The notes under the pieces: model-generated
Seen by the model: only the letters and a program-made list of their open reading frames with translations
What the model was told of the DNA's origin: nothing
Databases searched by the model: none
Made by a program: the position numbers and the translations under genes
Part shown: positions 1 to 9,476 of the stretch, in pieces
Layout of the letters: each line of letters begins with the position of its first letter
Position numbering within the stretch: position 1 is the stretch's first letter
Origin: Paenarthrobacter nitroguajacolicus
Lineage (GTDB): Bacteria; Actinomycetota; Actinomycetes; Actinomycetales; Micrococcaceae
Direction: 5' to 3'
DNA: 64,000 bases
Assembly: GCF_029952445.1 (NCBI RefSeq)
Contig: NZ_JAQPPK010000005.1
Location: forward strand, 62,001 to 126,000

Positions 1-285
1 CAGTGCTTGGTGGGCTTGGCGCGTGTTCCTGTCATCGCTGTCAGCGGCAACGAACCGTTCGTCACCCCACCAGAAGTTGACCCTCGACCAATCCACGGCG
101 GGAGCCGCGGCAGAGTCGGCCACGGCCTTCAGTGTGCCGATGCCCACCGTGCCGCCTGTGAGGACCACCGTGGCCTCGCCGTGCTTGTCCTGGACATCCA
201 CTAGTTTGGTGATGAGACGGGCCGCGATGGCGGCCATCAACACCTTTGAGTCGGGGTGGATGCTTACTCTTGGCTCAGCGTGCAC
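1..285 (-). CDS. pgl: 6-phosphogluconolactonase, N-terminal part (cut by window edge)
   Basis: This should hydrolyse 6-phosphogluconolactone to 6-phosphogluconate in the cytosolic oxidative pentose-phosphate pathway, directly after Zwf. The first 95 codons are visible and the rest lies beyond base 1. I chose the GTG at 285, whose codons read MHAEPRVSIHPD and continue with VLTGGTVGIG and later NFWWGDERFV, both typical of the glucosamine-6-phosphate isomerase/6-phosphogluconolactonase fold. The start lies inside the end of opcA (11 bp overlap), so translation is probably coupled. It is the last gene of the tkt-tal-pgi-zwf-opcA-pgl operon. The identity is firm because of both the motif and the position. 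Confidence 0.9.
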   Translation of the reverse strand, partial: MHAEPRVSIHPDSKVLMAAIAARLITKLVDVQDKHGEATVVLTGGTVGIGTLKAVADSAAAPAVDWSRVNFWWGDERFVAADSDDRNTRQAHQAL

Positions 286-1216
286 TGGTCTGGACTCTCC
301 TCTGGCTGGTAAGTGGAAGTCCCATCGTAATCACTTCTCCAAAGACTTCGTCCGGATCCAACCGCCGGAGTTCCTCGGCGAGGCAATCCTTGAGGCTTCG
401 GCGGGGAAGAGTGATACGCTGCGCCGGCTGGCCCGGCTGTGTCAGCTCCGCCACGGACAGCCCCGGGCGGAACAGCTGGACGTCACCGCTGGCGCGGGTC
501 AGCCTGACACGGCGGATGCCGGTGCCTGCAGGGTCCGCGACGATGGTCACGGGCGCCTGCAGCGCCAAGCTCAACCAGGCGGCCAGCAAAAGGGTGCTGG
601 GGGAGTCCGAAGCGCCTTCTACTGCCACGGCTGAAACAGGATCTCCGTCCACTTGGTCAAAGACTGCAGCAAGCTGCATGCGCCAGTTGGTCAGGCGGGT
701 CCATGCGAGGTCGGTGTCGCCGGCCTTGTACGTGGCCCGGATGTTCTCCAGTGCAAGGCGGGGATCGGGCTCGTTGGCCGAGTCCGTGATGCGACGGTGG
801 GCGATGCGGCCGATCGAGGTTTCGCAAGCGCTCTCCGGGGCGCCGTGCGGCCACCAGGCAACGATCGGCGCGTCCGGCAGGAGGAGGGCGGCCACCAGGG
901 ATTCGCTTTCGTGGGCCATGTGGCCGTGACCGCGAAGCACGATGACCTCAGACGCGCCGGCGTCGCCACCAACACGGATCTGGGCGTCGAGGCGGTCGGG
1001 GCCTTCAGCGCCGGCATCGGCAAGGACAATGATCCGGCACGGGTGTTCCCGGCTGGCTTCATTGGCCGCTTCGATGGCTTCCTCTTCCTGGCCCGACTTG
1101 GTCACCACCACAAGGGTCAGCACCCGGCCCAGGGCAATCACGCCGCCCTGTTCGCGCAGCGACATGATCTTCTTGGAGATCTTGGAGGTAGTGGTATCGG
1201 GAAGATCTACGATCAT
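275..1216 (-). CDS. opcA: Glucose-6-phosphate dehydrogenase assembly protein OpcA
   Basis: OpcA is needed in actinobacteria and cyanobacteria for full activity and redox control of glucose-6-phosphate dehydrogenase. The 313-residue protein begins MIVDLPDTTTSKISKK and contains the family hallmarks REHPCRIIVL near residue 58 and PIVAWWPHGAP near residue 120. The length fits the actinobacterial family. Its start overlaps the zwf stop by four bases (ATGA), so the partner proteins are translated in series. No signal peptide or membrane segment is seen, which fits a cytosolic partner of Zwf. Confidence 0.95.
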   Translation of the reverse strand: MIVDLPDTTTSKISKKIMSLREQGGVIALGRVLTLVVVTKSGQEEEAIEAANEASREHPCRIIVLADAGAEGPDRLDAQIRVGGDAGASEVIVLRGHGHMAHESESLVAALLLPDAPIVAWWPHGAPESACETSIGRIAHRRITDSANEPDPRLALENIRATYKAGDTDLAWTRLTNWRMQLAAVFDQVDGDPVSAVAVEGASDSPSTLLLAAWLSLALQAPVTIVADPAGTGIRRVRLTRASGDVQLFRPGLSVAELTQPGQPAQRITLPRRSLKDCLAEELRRLDPDEVFGEVITMGLPLTSQRRVQTSAR

Positions 1217-2769
1217 GGCCTTCTCCAGGTTCGTCCGTCACGGGCAAGAAGCGCATCGGCGGATGCCGGTCCCCAGCTGCCTGGTGCGTAAGGTTGCGGT
1301 TGCTCATCCAGCCCGGCCCAGTAGTCCTCGAACGGGTCCAGGATCTTCCAGGACAGTTCCACTTCCTGGTGCCGCGGGAAGAGCGGCGGCTCGCCCAGGA
1401 GCACGTCCAGGATGAGTCGTTCGTAGGCTTCAGGGCTGGACTCGGTGAAGGAGTGCCCGTAGCCGAAGTCCATGGTCACGTCGCGGACTTCCATCTGCGT
1501 CCCGGGGACTTTGGAACCGAAACGGATCGTGGCACCCTCATCGGGCTGGACACGGATCACCACGGCGTTCTGCCCGAAATCGTCCTCTCCGTGGTCACGG
1601 AAGAGCAGGTTCGGCGCGCGCTTGAATACCACCGCGATCTCGGTGACGCGCCGGCCCAGGCGCTTTCCGGCACGCAGGTAGAACGGAACTCCGTTCCAGC
1701 GGCGGGTGTTGATGTCCACGCGAATGGCAGCGTAGGTCTCGGTCTTGGAATCGGCGGGGATACCGTCCTCGTCCAAATAGCCAAGGACCTCCTCGCCGCC
1801 TTGCCAACCACCAGTGAACTGGCCCCGCGCCGAGTGGGTGGAGAGGTCCTCAGGCAACTTGACCGCAGCCAGGACCTTTTCCTTCTCAGCACGCAGGTCG
1901 TCCGCATTGAACGAAATCGGCTCTTCCATGGCCGTCAGCGCCAGAAGCTGCAGCAAGTGGTTCTGGATGACGTCGCGGGCTGCACCCACGCCGTCGTAAT
2001 AGCCGGCGCGACCCCCGGTGCCGATGTCTTCGGCCATGGTGATCTGTACGTGGTCAACGTAGTTGGCGTTCCAGAGGGGCTCGAACAACTGGTTTGCGAA
2101 GCGAAGGGCCAGGATGTTCTGGACCGTCTCTTTACCCAGATAGTGGTCAATCCTGAAGACGGCATCGGGCGGGAAGACGGACTCAACAATGTCATTGAGC
2201 TGGCGTGCGGATTCAAGGTCATGCCCGAAGGGCTTCTCGATCACCACGCGGCGCCACTGACCGGGTTGCGCCTGCGCCAGGCCGTGCTTGGACAGCTGCC
2301 GGCAAACCTGTTCGAAGGCCTTCGGCGGGATGGACAGGTAGAAACCGTGGTTTCCCCGGGTGCCGCGGGTCTCGTCCAATTCGTCCAGGACGTCGCCGAG
2401 ACGCTCGAAGGCGTCGTCGTCGTCGAACTCACCTTGGACAAACCGGATGCCGGAAGCGAGCTGCTCCCAGACCGCTTCGTCGAACTTGGTGCGAGCGTGG
2501 GCCTTGACGTTTTCCTTGACCTCTGCCGCGAAGTCGGCGTTGTCCCATTCGCGGCGCCCGAAACCGACCAGCGCAAAGCTCGGCGGCAGCAGGCCACGGT
2601 TGGCCAGGTCATAGACCGCAGGCATGAGTTTCTTACGGGCGAGGTCGCCGGTGACTCCGAAGAACACCAAGGACGACGGCCCGGCAATGCGGTTCAGGCG
2701 GCGGTCCCGCGGATCCCGCAAGGGGTTCCGCAGGCCGCCGTTCTTCCTGCCGTTTTCAGTTTCTGGCAT
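1213..2769 (-). CDS. zwf: Glucose-6-phosphate 1-dehydrogenase
   Basis: This oxidises glucose 6-phosphate to 6-phosphogluconolactone with NAD(P)+, the entry step of the oxidative pentose-phosphate pathway. The 518-residue protein has the nucleotide-binding motif GVTGDLARKKLMP near residue 38 and the catalytic signature RIDHYLGKETVQN near residue 210. The ATG at 2769 gives the usual actinobacterial length with a basic N-terminal tail before the Rossmann fold. No good Shine-Dalgarno sequence precedes it, but pgi ends only 15 bp upstream, so coupling is likely. opcA follows with a 4 bp overlap. Confidence 0.97.
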   Translation of the reverse strand: MPETENGRKNGGLRNPLRDPRDRRLNRIAGPSSLVFFGVTGDLARKKLMPAVYDLANRGLLPPSFALVGFGRREWDNADFAAEVKENVKAHARTKFDEAVWEQLASGIRFVQGEFDDDDAFERLGDVLDELDETRGTRGNHGFYLSIPPKAFEQVCRQLSKHGLAQAQPGQWRRVVIEKPFGHDLESARQLNDIVESVFPPDAVFRIDHYLGKETVQNILALRFANQLFEPLWNANYVDHVQITMAEDIGTGGRAGYYDGVGAARDVIQNHLLQLLALTAMEEPISFNADDLRAEKEKVLAAVKLPEDLSTHSARGQFTGGWQGGEEVLGYLDEDGIPADSKTETYAAIRVDINTRRWNGVPFYLRAGKRLGRRVTEIAVVFKRAPNLLFRDHGEDDFGQNAVVIRVQPDEGATIRFGSKVPGTQMEVRDVTMDFGYGHSFTESSPEAYERLILDVLLGEPPLFPRHQEVELSWKILDPFEDYWAGLDEQPQPYAPGSWGPASADALLARDGRTWRRP

Positions 2770-2784
2770 GTTTGTCTGTGTGCC

Positions 2785-4416
2785 TTAGCTTTCGAGTGTG
2801 CTGGCCTGGGCGGCCAACGCAGCGACGACTTCCTGAAGCTGGGCTACGCCCGCTGCCCGCTCGGTGAGGTGCAGGCGCAGCACGGGGCGGCCGTGGCCTT
2901 CAAGGACCTGGGCGTCACCGGACGCCTGGGCGGCGATGAGCTGCCCGAAGGTGAACGGGCGCTCAGGAATCTCAAGGTCCGTGGACGATGCCGCAGTAAT
3001 CTGCAGGAACACGCCAATGGCGGGTCCGCCCTTGTGGAACTGTCCTGTGGAGTGCAGGAACCGCGGACCCCAACCGAAGGTCACCGGACGCCCGCTGACA
3101 GCTGCGAGTTCGTCGCGAATCCCTTCAAGCGGGGCGTGCGAGATGCGGTCAAGGTAAGCCTGGACGCTCAAGTAACCGTCCGGGCCAAGCTGGCCCAGCA
3201 GGGCCTGGACGGCGCCGGCTACCGAGTCAGCGGAGCCGAGCCAGTCACCGCCGCGAACTTCCACTACGCCATCGGTGAAGGCCGCCGGCGTGGGCTCAGG
3301 ACGGGCGTCCAGCAAGCCGCGCGCAGCCACCTTGGCGGCCTCGACGTCGGGCTGGTCGAACGGGTTGATGCCCAGCAGGCGACCCGCAACTGCGGTAGCG
3401 AATTCCCAAACGAACATCTGGGAAGGCAGCCCACCGGCGATGGCCACTTCGTTTTCGCGAAGTTCGACGTCGGAATCAGCGCCTACCAGCCGAACCACCA
3501 GGACGTCGTCGGCTCCGTTAAGCGCCTCAGGCGAATCCGGGCCGGCAACGACCGGAAGAACGCCGGTGCCAAGCTTGCCCGTGGACTCTGCGATGAGCTG
3601 CTCGGCCCAATCGGCGAAGCCAACAATTCCCGAGCCGTCCTCGGCGATGACGATCTTGTTGCGCAGGGGGCTGGTACCACCAAGGGCAATGCCAAGGGCC
3701 AGGCCGATGTTGTCAGAGGAGTCCTCGTTGAGGATTTCAGCGGCCTCTTCTGCTTCGTCCAGGAAAGCCTGGATGTCCACGCCGGCGAGTCCACAGGGGA
3801 CCAATCCGAAAGCGGTGAGCGCAGAGAAACGTCCACCCACGTTGGGATCGGCGTTGAACACTGCGCGGTAACCGGCTTCCCGGGACGCCTTGTCCAAGGG
3901 TGACCCCGGGTCCGTAACAATGATGATGCGGCTCTTGGCATCAATACCGGCGTCGTTGAACGCCTTCTCGAAAACCCGGCGCTGCGAGTCGGTCTCCACA
4001 GTGGAACCGGACTTGGAGGAAACGACGATGGCCGTTTCCGCCAGCCGGTCGCTCAGGGCAGCACTGACCTGTTCAGGGTCGGTGCTGTCCAGCACAGTCA
4101 GCTCGACGCCGGCGGTACCGGCAATAACCTCAGGTGCCAAGGACGACCCACCCATGCCGCAAAGGACAATGCGTGAAACGCCTTCGGCCCGGAGGGCATC
4201 GCGAAGTTCCAGGATGCCCTCAACCAAGGGCTGGGACACCGTGGCGGCCTCGACCCAGCCGAGGCGGATCGCGGACTCGGATTCCGCGTCAGGGCCCCAC
4301 AGCGTGTGGTCCTTGGCGAAAATCCGCGTGGCGACCTTCTCTTCGACCAAGCCGTCAATGTGCTTTGCGATGGCCTGCTGGGCAGCACCGCTGGCGTCGT
4401 AGCTGATTGTGCTCAT
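2785..4416 (-). CDS. pgi: Glucose-6-phosphate isomerase
   Basis: This interconverts glucose 6-phosphate and fructose 6-phosphate, linking glycolysis to the pentose-phosphate operon it sits in. The 543-residue protein starts MSTISYDASGAAQQ and shows the sugar-isomerase motifs VLCGMGGSSLAPEV near residue 106 and VVSSKSGSTVET near residue 150. It belongs to the actinobacterial type also found fused to transaldolase elsewhere. Here tal and pgi are separate genes only 6 bp apart. In Mycobacterium the comparable operon goes tkt-tal-zwf-opcA without pgi, so inclusion of pgi marks the Arthrobacter-type arrangement (recalled, not searched). Confidence 0.95.
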   Translation of the reverse strand: MSTISYDASGAAQQAIAKHIDGLVEEKVATRIFAKDHTLWGPDAESESAIRLGWVEAATVSQPLVEGILELRDALRAEGVSRIVLCGMGGSSLAPEVIAGTAGVELTVLDSTDPEQVSAALSDRLAETAIVVSSKSGSTVETDSQRRVFEKAFNDAGIDAKSRIIIVTDPGSPLDKASREAGYRAVFNADPNVGGRFSALTAFGLVPCGLAGVDIQAFLDEAEEAAEILNEDSSDNIGLALGIALGGTSPLRNKIVIAEDGSGIVGFADWAEQLIAESTGKLGTGVLPVVAGPDSPEALNGADDVLVVRLVGADSDVELRENEVAIAGGLPSQMFVWEFATAVAGRLLGINPFDQPDVEAAKVAARGLLDARPEPTPAAFTDGVVEVRGGDWLGSADSVAGAVQALLGQLGPDGYLSVQAYLDRISHAPLEGIRDELAAVSGRPVTFGWGPRFLHSTGQFHKGGPAIGVFLQITAASSTDLEIPERPFTFGQLIAAQASGDAQVLEGHGRPVLRLHLTERAAGVAQLQEVVAALAAQASTLES

Positions 4417-4422
4417 AGTGGG

Positions 4423-5541
4423 TTAGGAAGCCTTCCGTGCGGTGGCGAGGGCGCCTTCGACGTCGGCGAGGAGTTCCTTCCAGGATCCGACGAATTTCTC
4501 GAGGCCTTCGGTTTCGAGGAGGGCGACGACGTCGTTGTAGGAGACGCCGAGTGCTTCGAGGGCGTTGAGGGTTTCGTTGGCTTCGTCGTAGGTGCCGGTG
4601 ATGGTGTCTCCGGTGACAACGCCGTGGTCGAAGGTCGCGTCGAGGGTTTTCTCGGGCATGGTGTTAACCACGCCTGCTGCGACGAGCTCGGTGACGTACA
4701 GGGTGTCCGGGTAAGCGGGGTCCTTCACGCCGGTTGAGGCCCAGAGCGGGCGCTGGGGGAGGGCGCCGGCTTCGGCCAGCACTGCCCAGCGTTCGGTGGA
4801 GAAGAGCTCTTCGTAGACCTGGTAGGCCAGGCGTGCGTTCGCGACGCCGGCCTTACCCTTGAGTGCCTTTGCTTCGTCGGTGCCGATCGCGTCAAGGCGC
4901 TTGTCGATCTCGGTGTCCACGCGGGAAACGAAGAACGAGGCCACGGAGTGGATCTTGGAGAGGTCGTGGCCGTTGTCCTTGGCCTGCTCCAGACCGGTCT
5001 GGAAGGCGTTGATGACCGCGCGGTAGCGCTCCAGGGAGAAGATCAGGGTCACGTTGACGCTGATGCCCTCGGCCAGGGTCGCGGTGATGGCTTCGAGGCC
5101 TTCGAGGGTTGCCGGGATCTTGATGTGGACGTTGTCCTTGTTGACCTTCGCGTAGAGGTTCTTGGCCTCGGCGATGGTGCCCTCGGTGTCCCAGGCAAGG
5201 CGGGGGTCCACCTCGATGGAAACGCGGCCGTCCACACCGTTGGTCGCCGCGGCGACGGGTGCGAACAGATCGCAGGCGTCAGCGACGTCGGTGGTGGTGA
5301 TTTCGAAGATGGTCTCTTCAACACTTGCCCCGGCCGCGGCCTTGGCTGCGATGGTGGCGTCATAGTCCGTGCCTGCCGTAATGGCGGCGTGGAAGATCGA
5401 CGGGTTGGTGGTCACACCAACGACGTTCTTTTCCTCGATGAGCTTCTGCAGCGTCCCTGTTTCCAGGCGGGTGCGGGAAAGGTCGTCGAGCCAGATCGAA
5501 ACACCGGCGTCGGAAAGCTGCTGTGTGGGAGTTGTAGACAT
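4423..5541 (-). CDS. tal: Transaldolase
   Basis: This transfers a dihydroxyacetone unit from sedoheptulose 7-phosphate to glyceraldehyde 3-phosphate in the non-oxidative pentose-phosphate pathway. I chose the ATG at 5541 ([13 protein letters not shown], 372 residues) because AGGAG lies about 7 bases upstream and because the longer reading frame would run back into tkt. The Schiff-base lysine is expected in [13 protein letters not shown], and [14 protein letters not shown] is the second family signature. The length matches actinobacterial class TalB2/Tal proteins. It lies between tkt (31 bp gap) and pgi (6 bp gap). Confidence 0.95.
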   Translation of the reverse strand: MSTTPTQQLSDAGVSIWLDDLSRTRLETGTLQKLIEEKNVVGVTTNPSIFHAAITAGTDYDATIAAKAAAGASVEETIFEITTTDVADACDLFAPVAAATNGVDGRVSIEVDPRLAWDTEGTIAEAKNLYAKVNKDNVHIKIPATLEGLEAITATLAEGISVNVTLIFSLERYRAVINAFQTGLEQAKDNGHDLSKIHSVASFFVSRVDTEIDKRLDAIGTDEAKALKGKAGVANARLAYQVYEELFSTERWAVLAEAGALPQRPLWASTGVKDPAYPDTLYVTELVAAGVVNTMPEKTLDATFDHGVVTGDTITGTYDEANETLNALEALGVSYNDVVALLETEGLEKFVGSWKELLADVEGALATARKAS

Positions 5542-5572
5542 GTGATTTCTCCTGTTGTGAGGTATCAGGCGC

Positions 5573-7699
5573 TTACGCGGTGGCGTCTGCGAGGGAGTCC
5601 TTGGCGGCGGCCGCGACGGCTTCGGCTGTGATGCCGAATTCGTTGAAGAGCCGCTTGTAGTCAGCCGAAGCGCCGAAGTGTTCCAGGGAAATGGAGCGGC
5701 CGGCGTCGCCGACGAATTCGCGCCATCCCAGCGCCAGGCCGGCTTCAACCGAAACGCGGGCCTTCACGGAGGCCGGGAGGACGGATTCGCGGTAGGCCTC
5801 GTCCTGCTTGTTGAACCATTCAACACACGGCATGGACACAACGCGGGCAGCGATGCCTTCAGCCTGGAGGGCTTCGCGGGCCTGGACGGCGAGTTGGACT
5901 TCGGAGCCGGTGCCGATCAGGATGACCTGCGCGTCAACGGTTTCGCCGTCCTTGGAGGCCTCGGCCAGGACGTAGCCGCCCTTGGCCACACCAGCGGTGG
6001 AACCGAACGTGTCCCCGGTGGCTTCGCCTTCGCCGCGGGCGTAGGTGGGGATGTTCTGGCGGGTCAACACAATACCGGCGGGGTTCTGGTGGTTCTCCAG
6101 CATGGCCTTCCACGCGGCGGAGACTTCATTCGCGTCACCGGGACGGACGACGTCCAGGCCCGGGATCGCACGCAACGAGGCGAGCTGCTCGACCGGCTGG
6201 TGGGTGGGACCGTCTTCGCCCAGGCCGATGGAGTCGTGCGTCCACACGTACAGGGACGGGACACCCATCAACGCGCCGAGGCGGATGGCCGGGCGCTGGT
6301 AATCGGAGAAGATCAGAAACGTACCGGAGAACGCACGGGTACGGCCGTGCAGGGAAATACCGTTCACGATCGACGCCGCAGCGTGCTCACGGATACCGAA
6401 GTGCAGCACACGCCCGTACGGGTTGCCCTTCCACGCGTCCGTTGAACGCGAGACCGGGATGAACGAGGGCGAGTCTTCGATCGTGGTGTTGTTCGACTCC
6501 GCAAGGTCAGCCGAACCGCCCCACAACTCCGGAAGGACCGGGCCGATGGCGTTCAGGACCTTGCCCGAAGCCGCACGGGTGGAGACGTCCTTGCCCGCTT
6601 CGAACACCGGAAGGGCAGCATCGATGCCCACGGGGAGCTTCTTGGCTTCAACACGCTCCAGCAGGGCTGCGGCGTCCGGGTTGGCGGACTGCCAGGCCTC
6701 GAACGAGGACTGCCACGCAGCACGGGACTCGGCACCGCGGTCCAGGACCTTGCGGGCGTGCGCCAGGACCTCTTCGTCGACGTCGAAGGACTTGGCCGGA
6801 TCGAAACCAAGCACGCTCTTCAACGCGGCGACTTCCTCAGCACCCAGGGCCGAGCCGTGGATCTTGCCCGTGTTCTGCTTCTTCGGGGCCGGGTAACCAA
6901 TGATGGTCCGCAGCGAAATGATGGACGGCTTGTTGGTCTCAGCCTTCGCAGCCTGCAGGGCCGAGTAGAGTTCCTGGACGTCTTCGACGTAGTCGCCGGT
7001 CTTGGTCCAGTCAACGCGCTGGGTGTGCCAGCCGTACGCCTCGTAGCGCTTCAGGACGTCCTCGGTGAACGCGATGTCGGTGTCATCTTCAATGGAGATG
7101 TGGTTCTCGTCGTAAATCACGACGAGGTTGCCCAGTTCCTGGTGGCCTGCCAGCGAGGACGCCTCGGACGTCACGCCTTCCTGCAGGTCGCCGTCGGAGG
7201 CGATGACCCAGATGGTGTGGTCGAAAGGCGATTCGCCCGCGGGAGCATCGGCGTCGAACAATCCACGCTGGCGACGCTGCGAGTAAGCGAACCCAACAGC
7301 CGACGCCAGGCCCTGGCCCAGCGGGCCGGTAGTGATCTCCACACCCGCGGTGTGCTTGTACTCAGGGTGGCCCGGGGTCAACGAACCCCAAGTACGCAGA
7401 GCCTCAAGGTCCTTCAACTCCAGGCCATAACCGGAAAGGAACAACTGGATGTAAAGGGTCAACGACGTGTGACCGGGGGACAGGACGAACCGGTCACGGC
7501 CCAACCAATCCGGGTTCTTCGGATCGTGACGCATCAGCTTCTGGAACAGCAAGTATGCTGCCGGAGCCAAGCTCATCGCCGTACCGGGGTGGCCATTGCC
7601 GACCTTCTCCACGGCATCAGCAGCCAACACGCGAACCGTGTCAACAGCCTTCTTGTCCAGATCGGTCCATGACAGTTCTTGCTCTTCCAAATGTGGCAC
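5573..7699 (-). CDS. tkt: Transketolase
   Basis: This thiamine-diphosphate enzyme moves two-carbon units between ketose and aldose phosphates and heads the pentose-phosphate operon. The GTG at 7699 gives [18 protein letters not shown] and 708 residues, with an AGAGGGG ribosome site about 10 bases upstream; a longer in-frame start at 7759 adds 20 residues that look non-coding. Motifs seen are [13 protein letters not shown] near residue 37, TTGPLGQG near 124, the ThDP motif starting SDGDLQEG near 166, and [17 protein letters not shown] in the pyrimidine domain. ctaB is divergent across 428 bp, as in other actinobacteria. Confidence 0.96.
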   Translation of the reverse strand: MPHLEEQELSWTDLDKKAVDTVRVLAADAVEKVGNGHPGTAMSLAPAAYLLFQKLMRHDPKNPDWLGRDRFVLSPGHTSLTLYIQLFLSGYGLELKDLEALRTWGSLTPGHPEYKHTAGVEITTGPLGQGLASAVGFAYSQRRQRGLFDADAPAGESPFDHTIWVIASDGDLQEGVTSEASSLAGHQELGNLVVIYDENHISIEDDTDIAFTEDVLKRYEAYGWHTQRVDWTKTGDYVEDVQELYSALQAAKAETNKPSIISLRTIIGYPAPKKQNTGKIHGSALGAEEVAALKSVLGFDPAKSFDVDEEVLAHARKVLDRGAESRAAWQSSFEAWQSANPDAAALLERVEAKKLPVGIDAALPVFEAGKDVSTRAASGKVLNAIGPVLPELWGGSADLAESNNTTIEDSPSFIPVSRSTDAWKGNPYGRVLHFGIREHAAASIVNGISLHGRTRAFSGTFLIFSDYQRPAIRLGALMGVPSLYVWTHDSIGLGEDGPTHQPVEQLASLRAIPGLDVVRPGDANEVSAAWKAMLENHQNPAGIVLTRQNIPTYARGEGEATGDTFGSTAGVAKGGYVLAEASKDGETVDAQVILIGTGSEVQLAVQAREALQAEGIAARVVSMPCVEWFNKQDEAYRESVLPASVKARVSVEAGLALGWREFVGDAGRSISLEHFGASADYKRLFNEFGITAEAVAAAAKDSLADATA

Positions 7700-8127
7700 G
7701 AAAACCGAGCCCCTCTCTGTGCTGACGGCAGGCGTACGGACACGGCACGCAGGAAGCACAGGATGGCGCCCGCTGCAATGTGTCTACCAGCCGTTCACCA
7801 TTGAAACGTTGATCTCTCATCCAGACCCACGGATATCCGAGAATACGGTTTCCCGGATGATCAACGTGTGCTGTTCTGGTCAACAGCTTAGCCCCAAACG
7901 TGTCGTGGAACTCAGGGAATCCCACTAACTGGACAGAAATTCCCTTATATGAATCACGATTGCCTCCGGGCGCAGTGAAGATTCTGAAACATTGACGTAT
8001 TTTTCGGACATCGGGCCACTTCCGGCCACGGTATGATATTTGGAGGCCACCAGCGTTTCATGCGCCCGCGTTTGCTTTCGACAACCGGGACGGCATCCGC
8101 TGCGAGAACCCCAGAGCATAGAACAGA
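7700..8127. other. Divergent tkt/ctaB intergenic region
   Basis: This 428 bp gap must hold the promoters of the minus-strand pentose-phosphate operon and of plus-strand ctaB. A TATGAT hexamer at 8032-8037 is a plausible -10 element for ctaB, but no convincing -35 sits 16-18 bp before it. A GGAGG lies at 8042-8046. Between 8060 and 8131 there is a short reading frame that ends in the ctaB start (listed separately). I see no RNA gene or long hairpin here. Confidence 0.45.
8032..8037 (+). promoter_or_regulatory. Possible -10 hexamer for ctaB
   Basis: TATGAT matches five of six positions of the vegetative consensus and lies about 90 bases before the ctaB start. The matching -35 region is poor, so this is only a candidate. 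Confidence 0.25.
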
Positions 8128-8131
8128 GTGA
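8060..8131 (+). CDS. Candidate 23-residue leader ORF before ctaB
   Basis: An ATG at 8060 opens a 23-codon frame starting [10 protein letters not shown]. It ends with a TGA that overlaps the GTG start of ctaB (GTGA). A GGAGG at 8042-8046 lies 13 bases upstream, which is rather far. The ctaB start itself has no recognisable ribosome site, so coupling from this leader would explain its translation. There is no homology argument, and the frame could be chance. Confidence 0.25.
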   Translation: MRPRLLSTTGTASAARTPEHRTE

Positions 8132-9090
8132 CTGCCGCCGTGAGCACAACTGATACGCCCGTCAACGCTTCCCCGGCCCGGGGAAGCATCGGAACTTCCC
8201 GTAAGTTAAAGGCGTATCTGGCACTGACCAAACCCCGAGTGATCGAACTGCTCCTGGTCAGCACCCTGCCCACCATGATTTTCGCCCAGCGCGGCTTCCC
8301 CTCCATCGGCCTGATCCTTGCGACCCTCGTAGGCGGCGCGTTCGCAGCCGGCAGCGCGGGGGTCTTTAACTGCTACATCGACCGCGACATCGACAAACTG
8401 ATGCACCGTACCGAGAAGCGGCCCCTGGTAACGGGCGAAGTGACCCCGCGCGAGGCGCTGGTCTTCGCCTGGGTCCTGGGCGCAGCGTCGATCGCCATTC
8501 TGTGGTTCGGCGCAAACCCCCTTTCGGCGTGGCTCGGCCTTGGAGCCATCGTTTTCTACGTGGTCATCTACACCATGATCCTGAAGCGCCGTACCGCCCA
8601 GAACATCGTTTGGGGCGGCGCCGCGGGCTGCTTCCCCGTCCTTATCGCGTGGGCAGCTGTGACCAACACGGTTGAATGGCCGGCCATTGTCCTGTTCATG
8701 GTCATCTTCCTGTGGACGCCGCCGCACTACTGGCCGCTGTCCATGCGCTACGGCGAGGACTACCGCAACGCCAACGTACCCATGCTTGGAGCCATCGCTG
8801 GCGCCAAGGTGGTTTCCGTGCAGGTTGTCCTCTACGCCTGGGCCATGGTTGCCTGCTCCTTGCTGATGATCCCCGTGGGAGGGGCCGGCTGGGTCTACAC
8901 CATCATCGCTGTGGCAGCCGGGGCTTGGTTCCTCTACGAAAGCCACGCCCTCTACAAGCGTGCGCAAGGCGGCGACGTCTCCAACAAGGGCGCCATGAAG
9001 GTCTTCCATGGTTCCATCAGCTACCTGACGCTGCTCTTCATCGCGCTGGCAGTGGATCCGTTCATCGGTTCACCCATCATCGGCGGCTAA
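8128..9090 (+). CDS. ctaB: Protoheme IX farnesyltransferase (heme O synthase)
   Basis: This membrane prenyltransferase attaches farnesyl to heme B to make heme O, the precursor of heme A for aa3-type cytochrome c oxidase. The 320-residue UbiA-family protein has the allylic-diphosphate motif N-x3-D-x3-D at residues 81-89 (in [13 protein letters not shown]) and [16 protein letters not shown] near 160, with about nine hydrophobic segments. I use the GTG at 8128; a second GTG at 8140 is possible. The classic partner ctaA lies about 5 kb away on the opposite strand, separated by an accessory cassette. Confidence 0.95.
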   Translation: MTAAVSTTDTPVNASPARGSIGTSRKLKAYLALTKPRVIELLLVSTLPTMIFAQRGFPSIGLILATLVGGAFAAGSAGVFNCYIDRDIDKLMHRTEKRPLVTGEVTPREALVFAWVLGAASIAILWFGANPLSAWLGLGAIVFYVVIYTMILKRRTAQNIVWGGAAGCFPVLIAWAAVTNTVEWPAIVLFMVIFLWTPPHYWPLSMRYGEDYRNANVPMLGAIAGAKVVSVQVVLYAWAMVACSLLMIPVGGAGWVYTIIAVAAGAWFLYESHALYKRAQGGDVSNKGAMKVFHGSISYLTLLFIALAVDPFIGSPIIGG

Positions 9091-9120
9091 GTCCACCACT
9101 CAATCCGGCAGGACGCCTTG

Positions 9121-9154
9121 ACGACGTCGGCACTCACCTGGGTGCCGGCGTCGT
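9121..9154 (+). terminator. Terminator after ctaB
   Basis: A 13 bp stem (one G-T pair) joins 9121-9133 to 9142-9154 with an 8-base loop, followed by TCCGTTT. It starts 30 bases after the ctaB stop. Confidence 0.6.
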
Positions 9155-9173
9155 TCCGTTTCCCGCGCCCCCG

Positions 9174-9289
9174 ACGCTCGCTCACATCCCCACCCCTTCA
9201 CCCAAACGCTCGCTCACATCCCCACCCCTTCCACCCGACGCTCTCTCACATCCCCACCCCTTCACCCAAACGCTCGCTCACATCCCCAC
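9174..9289. repeat. 32 bp tandem repeats, about 3.6 copies
   Basis: Copies begin at 9174, 9206, 9238 and 9270. The unit starts ACGCTCGCTCACATCCCCAC and continues CCCTTCACCCAA. Copy 2 and copy 3 differ at a few bases, and copy 4 stops after 20 bases. There are no unique spacers, so it is not a CRISPR array. The stretch is pyrimidine-rich on the plus strand. It lies in a non-coding gap after ctaB and before the accessory cassette. Confidence 0.9.
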
Positions 9290-9309
9290 AAAGGTCGAAC
9301 GACGGTGAG

Positions 9310-9405
9310 CACCTAGACGGTGGACAGACACTACCTATTTTTGGCGATCTGACCACTCAAATTTGATGGAATCACCACCTAGATGAGCCTATTCGCGACT
9401 AGGTG
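9310..9405. promoter_or_regulatory. Three CACCTAG motifs before the I36-like gene
   Basis: CACCTAG occurs at 9310-9316 and 9376-9382, and inverted (CTAGGTG) at 9399-9405. The last two form a 7 bp inverted repeat. The outer two extend to the 8-mer GCACCTAG and its complement CTAGGTGC. All lie within 170 bases of the start at 9477 and may be a regulator site. No regulator gene is adjacent. Confidence 0.35.
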
Positions 9406-9433
9406 CCCCTTCGGGAGGCCTAACGTTCGTTGT

Positions 9434-9449
9434 GGAACAACGTTGTTCC
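9434..9449. promoter_or_regulatory. Perfect 16 bp palindrome in the promoter of the I36-like gene
   Basis: The sequence GGAACAACGTTGTTCC reads the same on both strands and ends 27 bases before the ATG at 9477. A further AACGTT core sits at 9422-9427, 17 bp away centre to centre. A dimeric repressor site of LacI or similar type is the simplest reading; an RNA hairpin is less likely without a loop. Confidence 0.45.
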
Positions 9450-9476
9450 GGTCCAACTCAAACATTGGGGAAAATC

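Noticed and set aside
1294..3903. An open frame of 869 codons on the plus strand
   Set aside because: It is antisense to zwf and pgi, whose motifs are clear; high GC gives long open frames on the opposite strand.
5542..5748. N-terminal extension of transaldolase
   Set aside because: It overlaps tkt coding sequence; AGGAG before 5541 marks the true start.
9174..9289. CRISPR array
   Set aside because: Copies are head to tail without spacers and no cas genes are in the window.
9118..9366. A small plus-strand frame through the tandem repeats with a Pro/His/Ser-rich product
   Set aside because: It is low complexity produced by the DNA repeats, has no ribosome site and overlaps a terminator.
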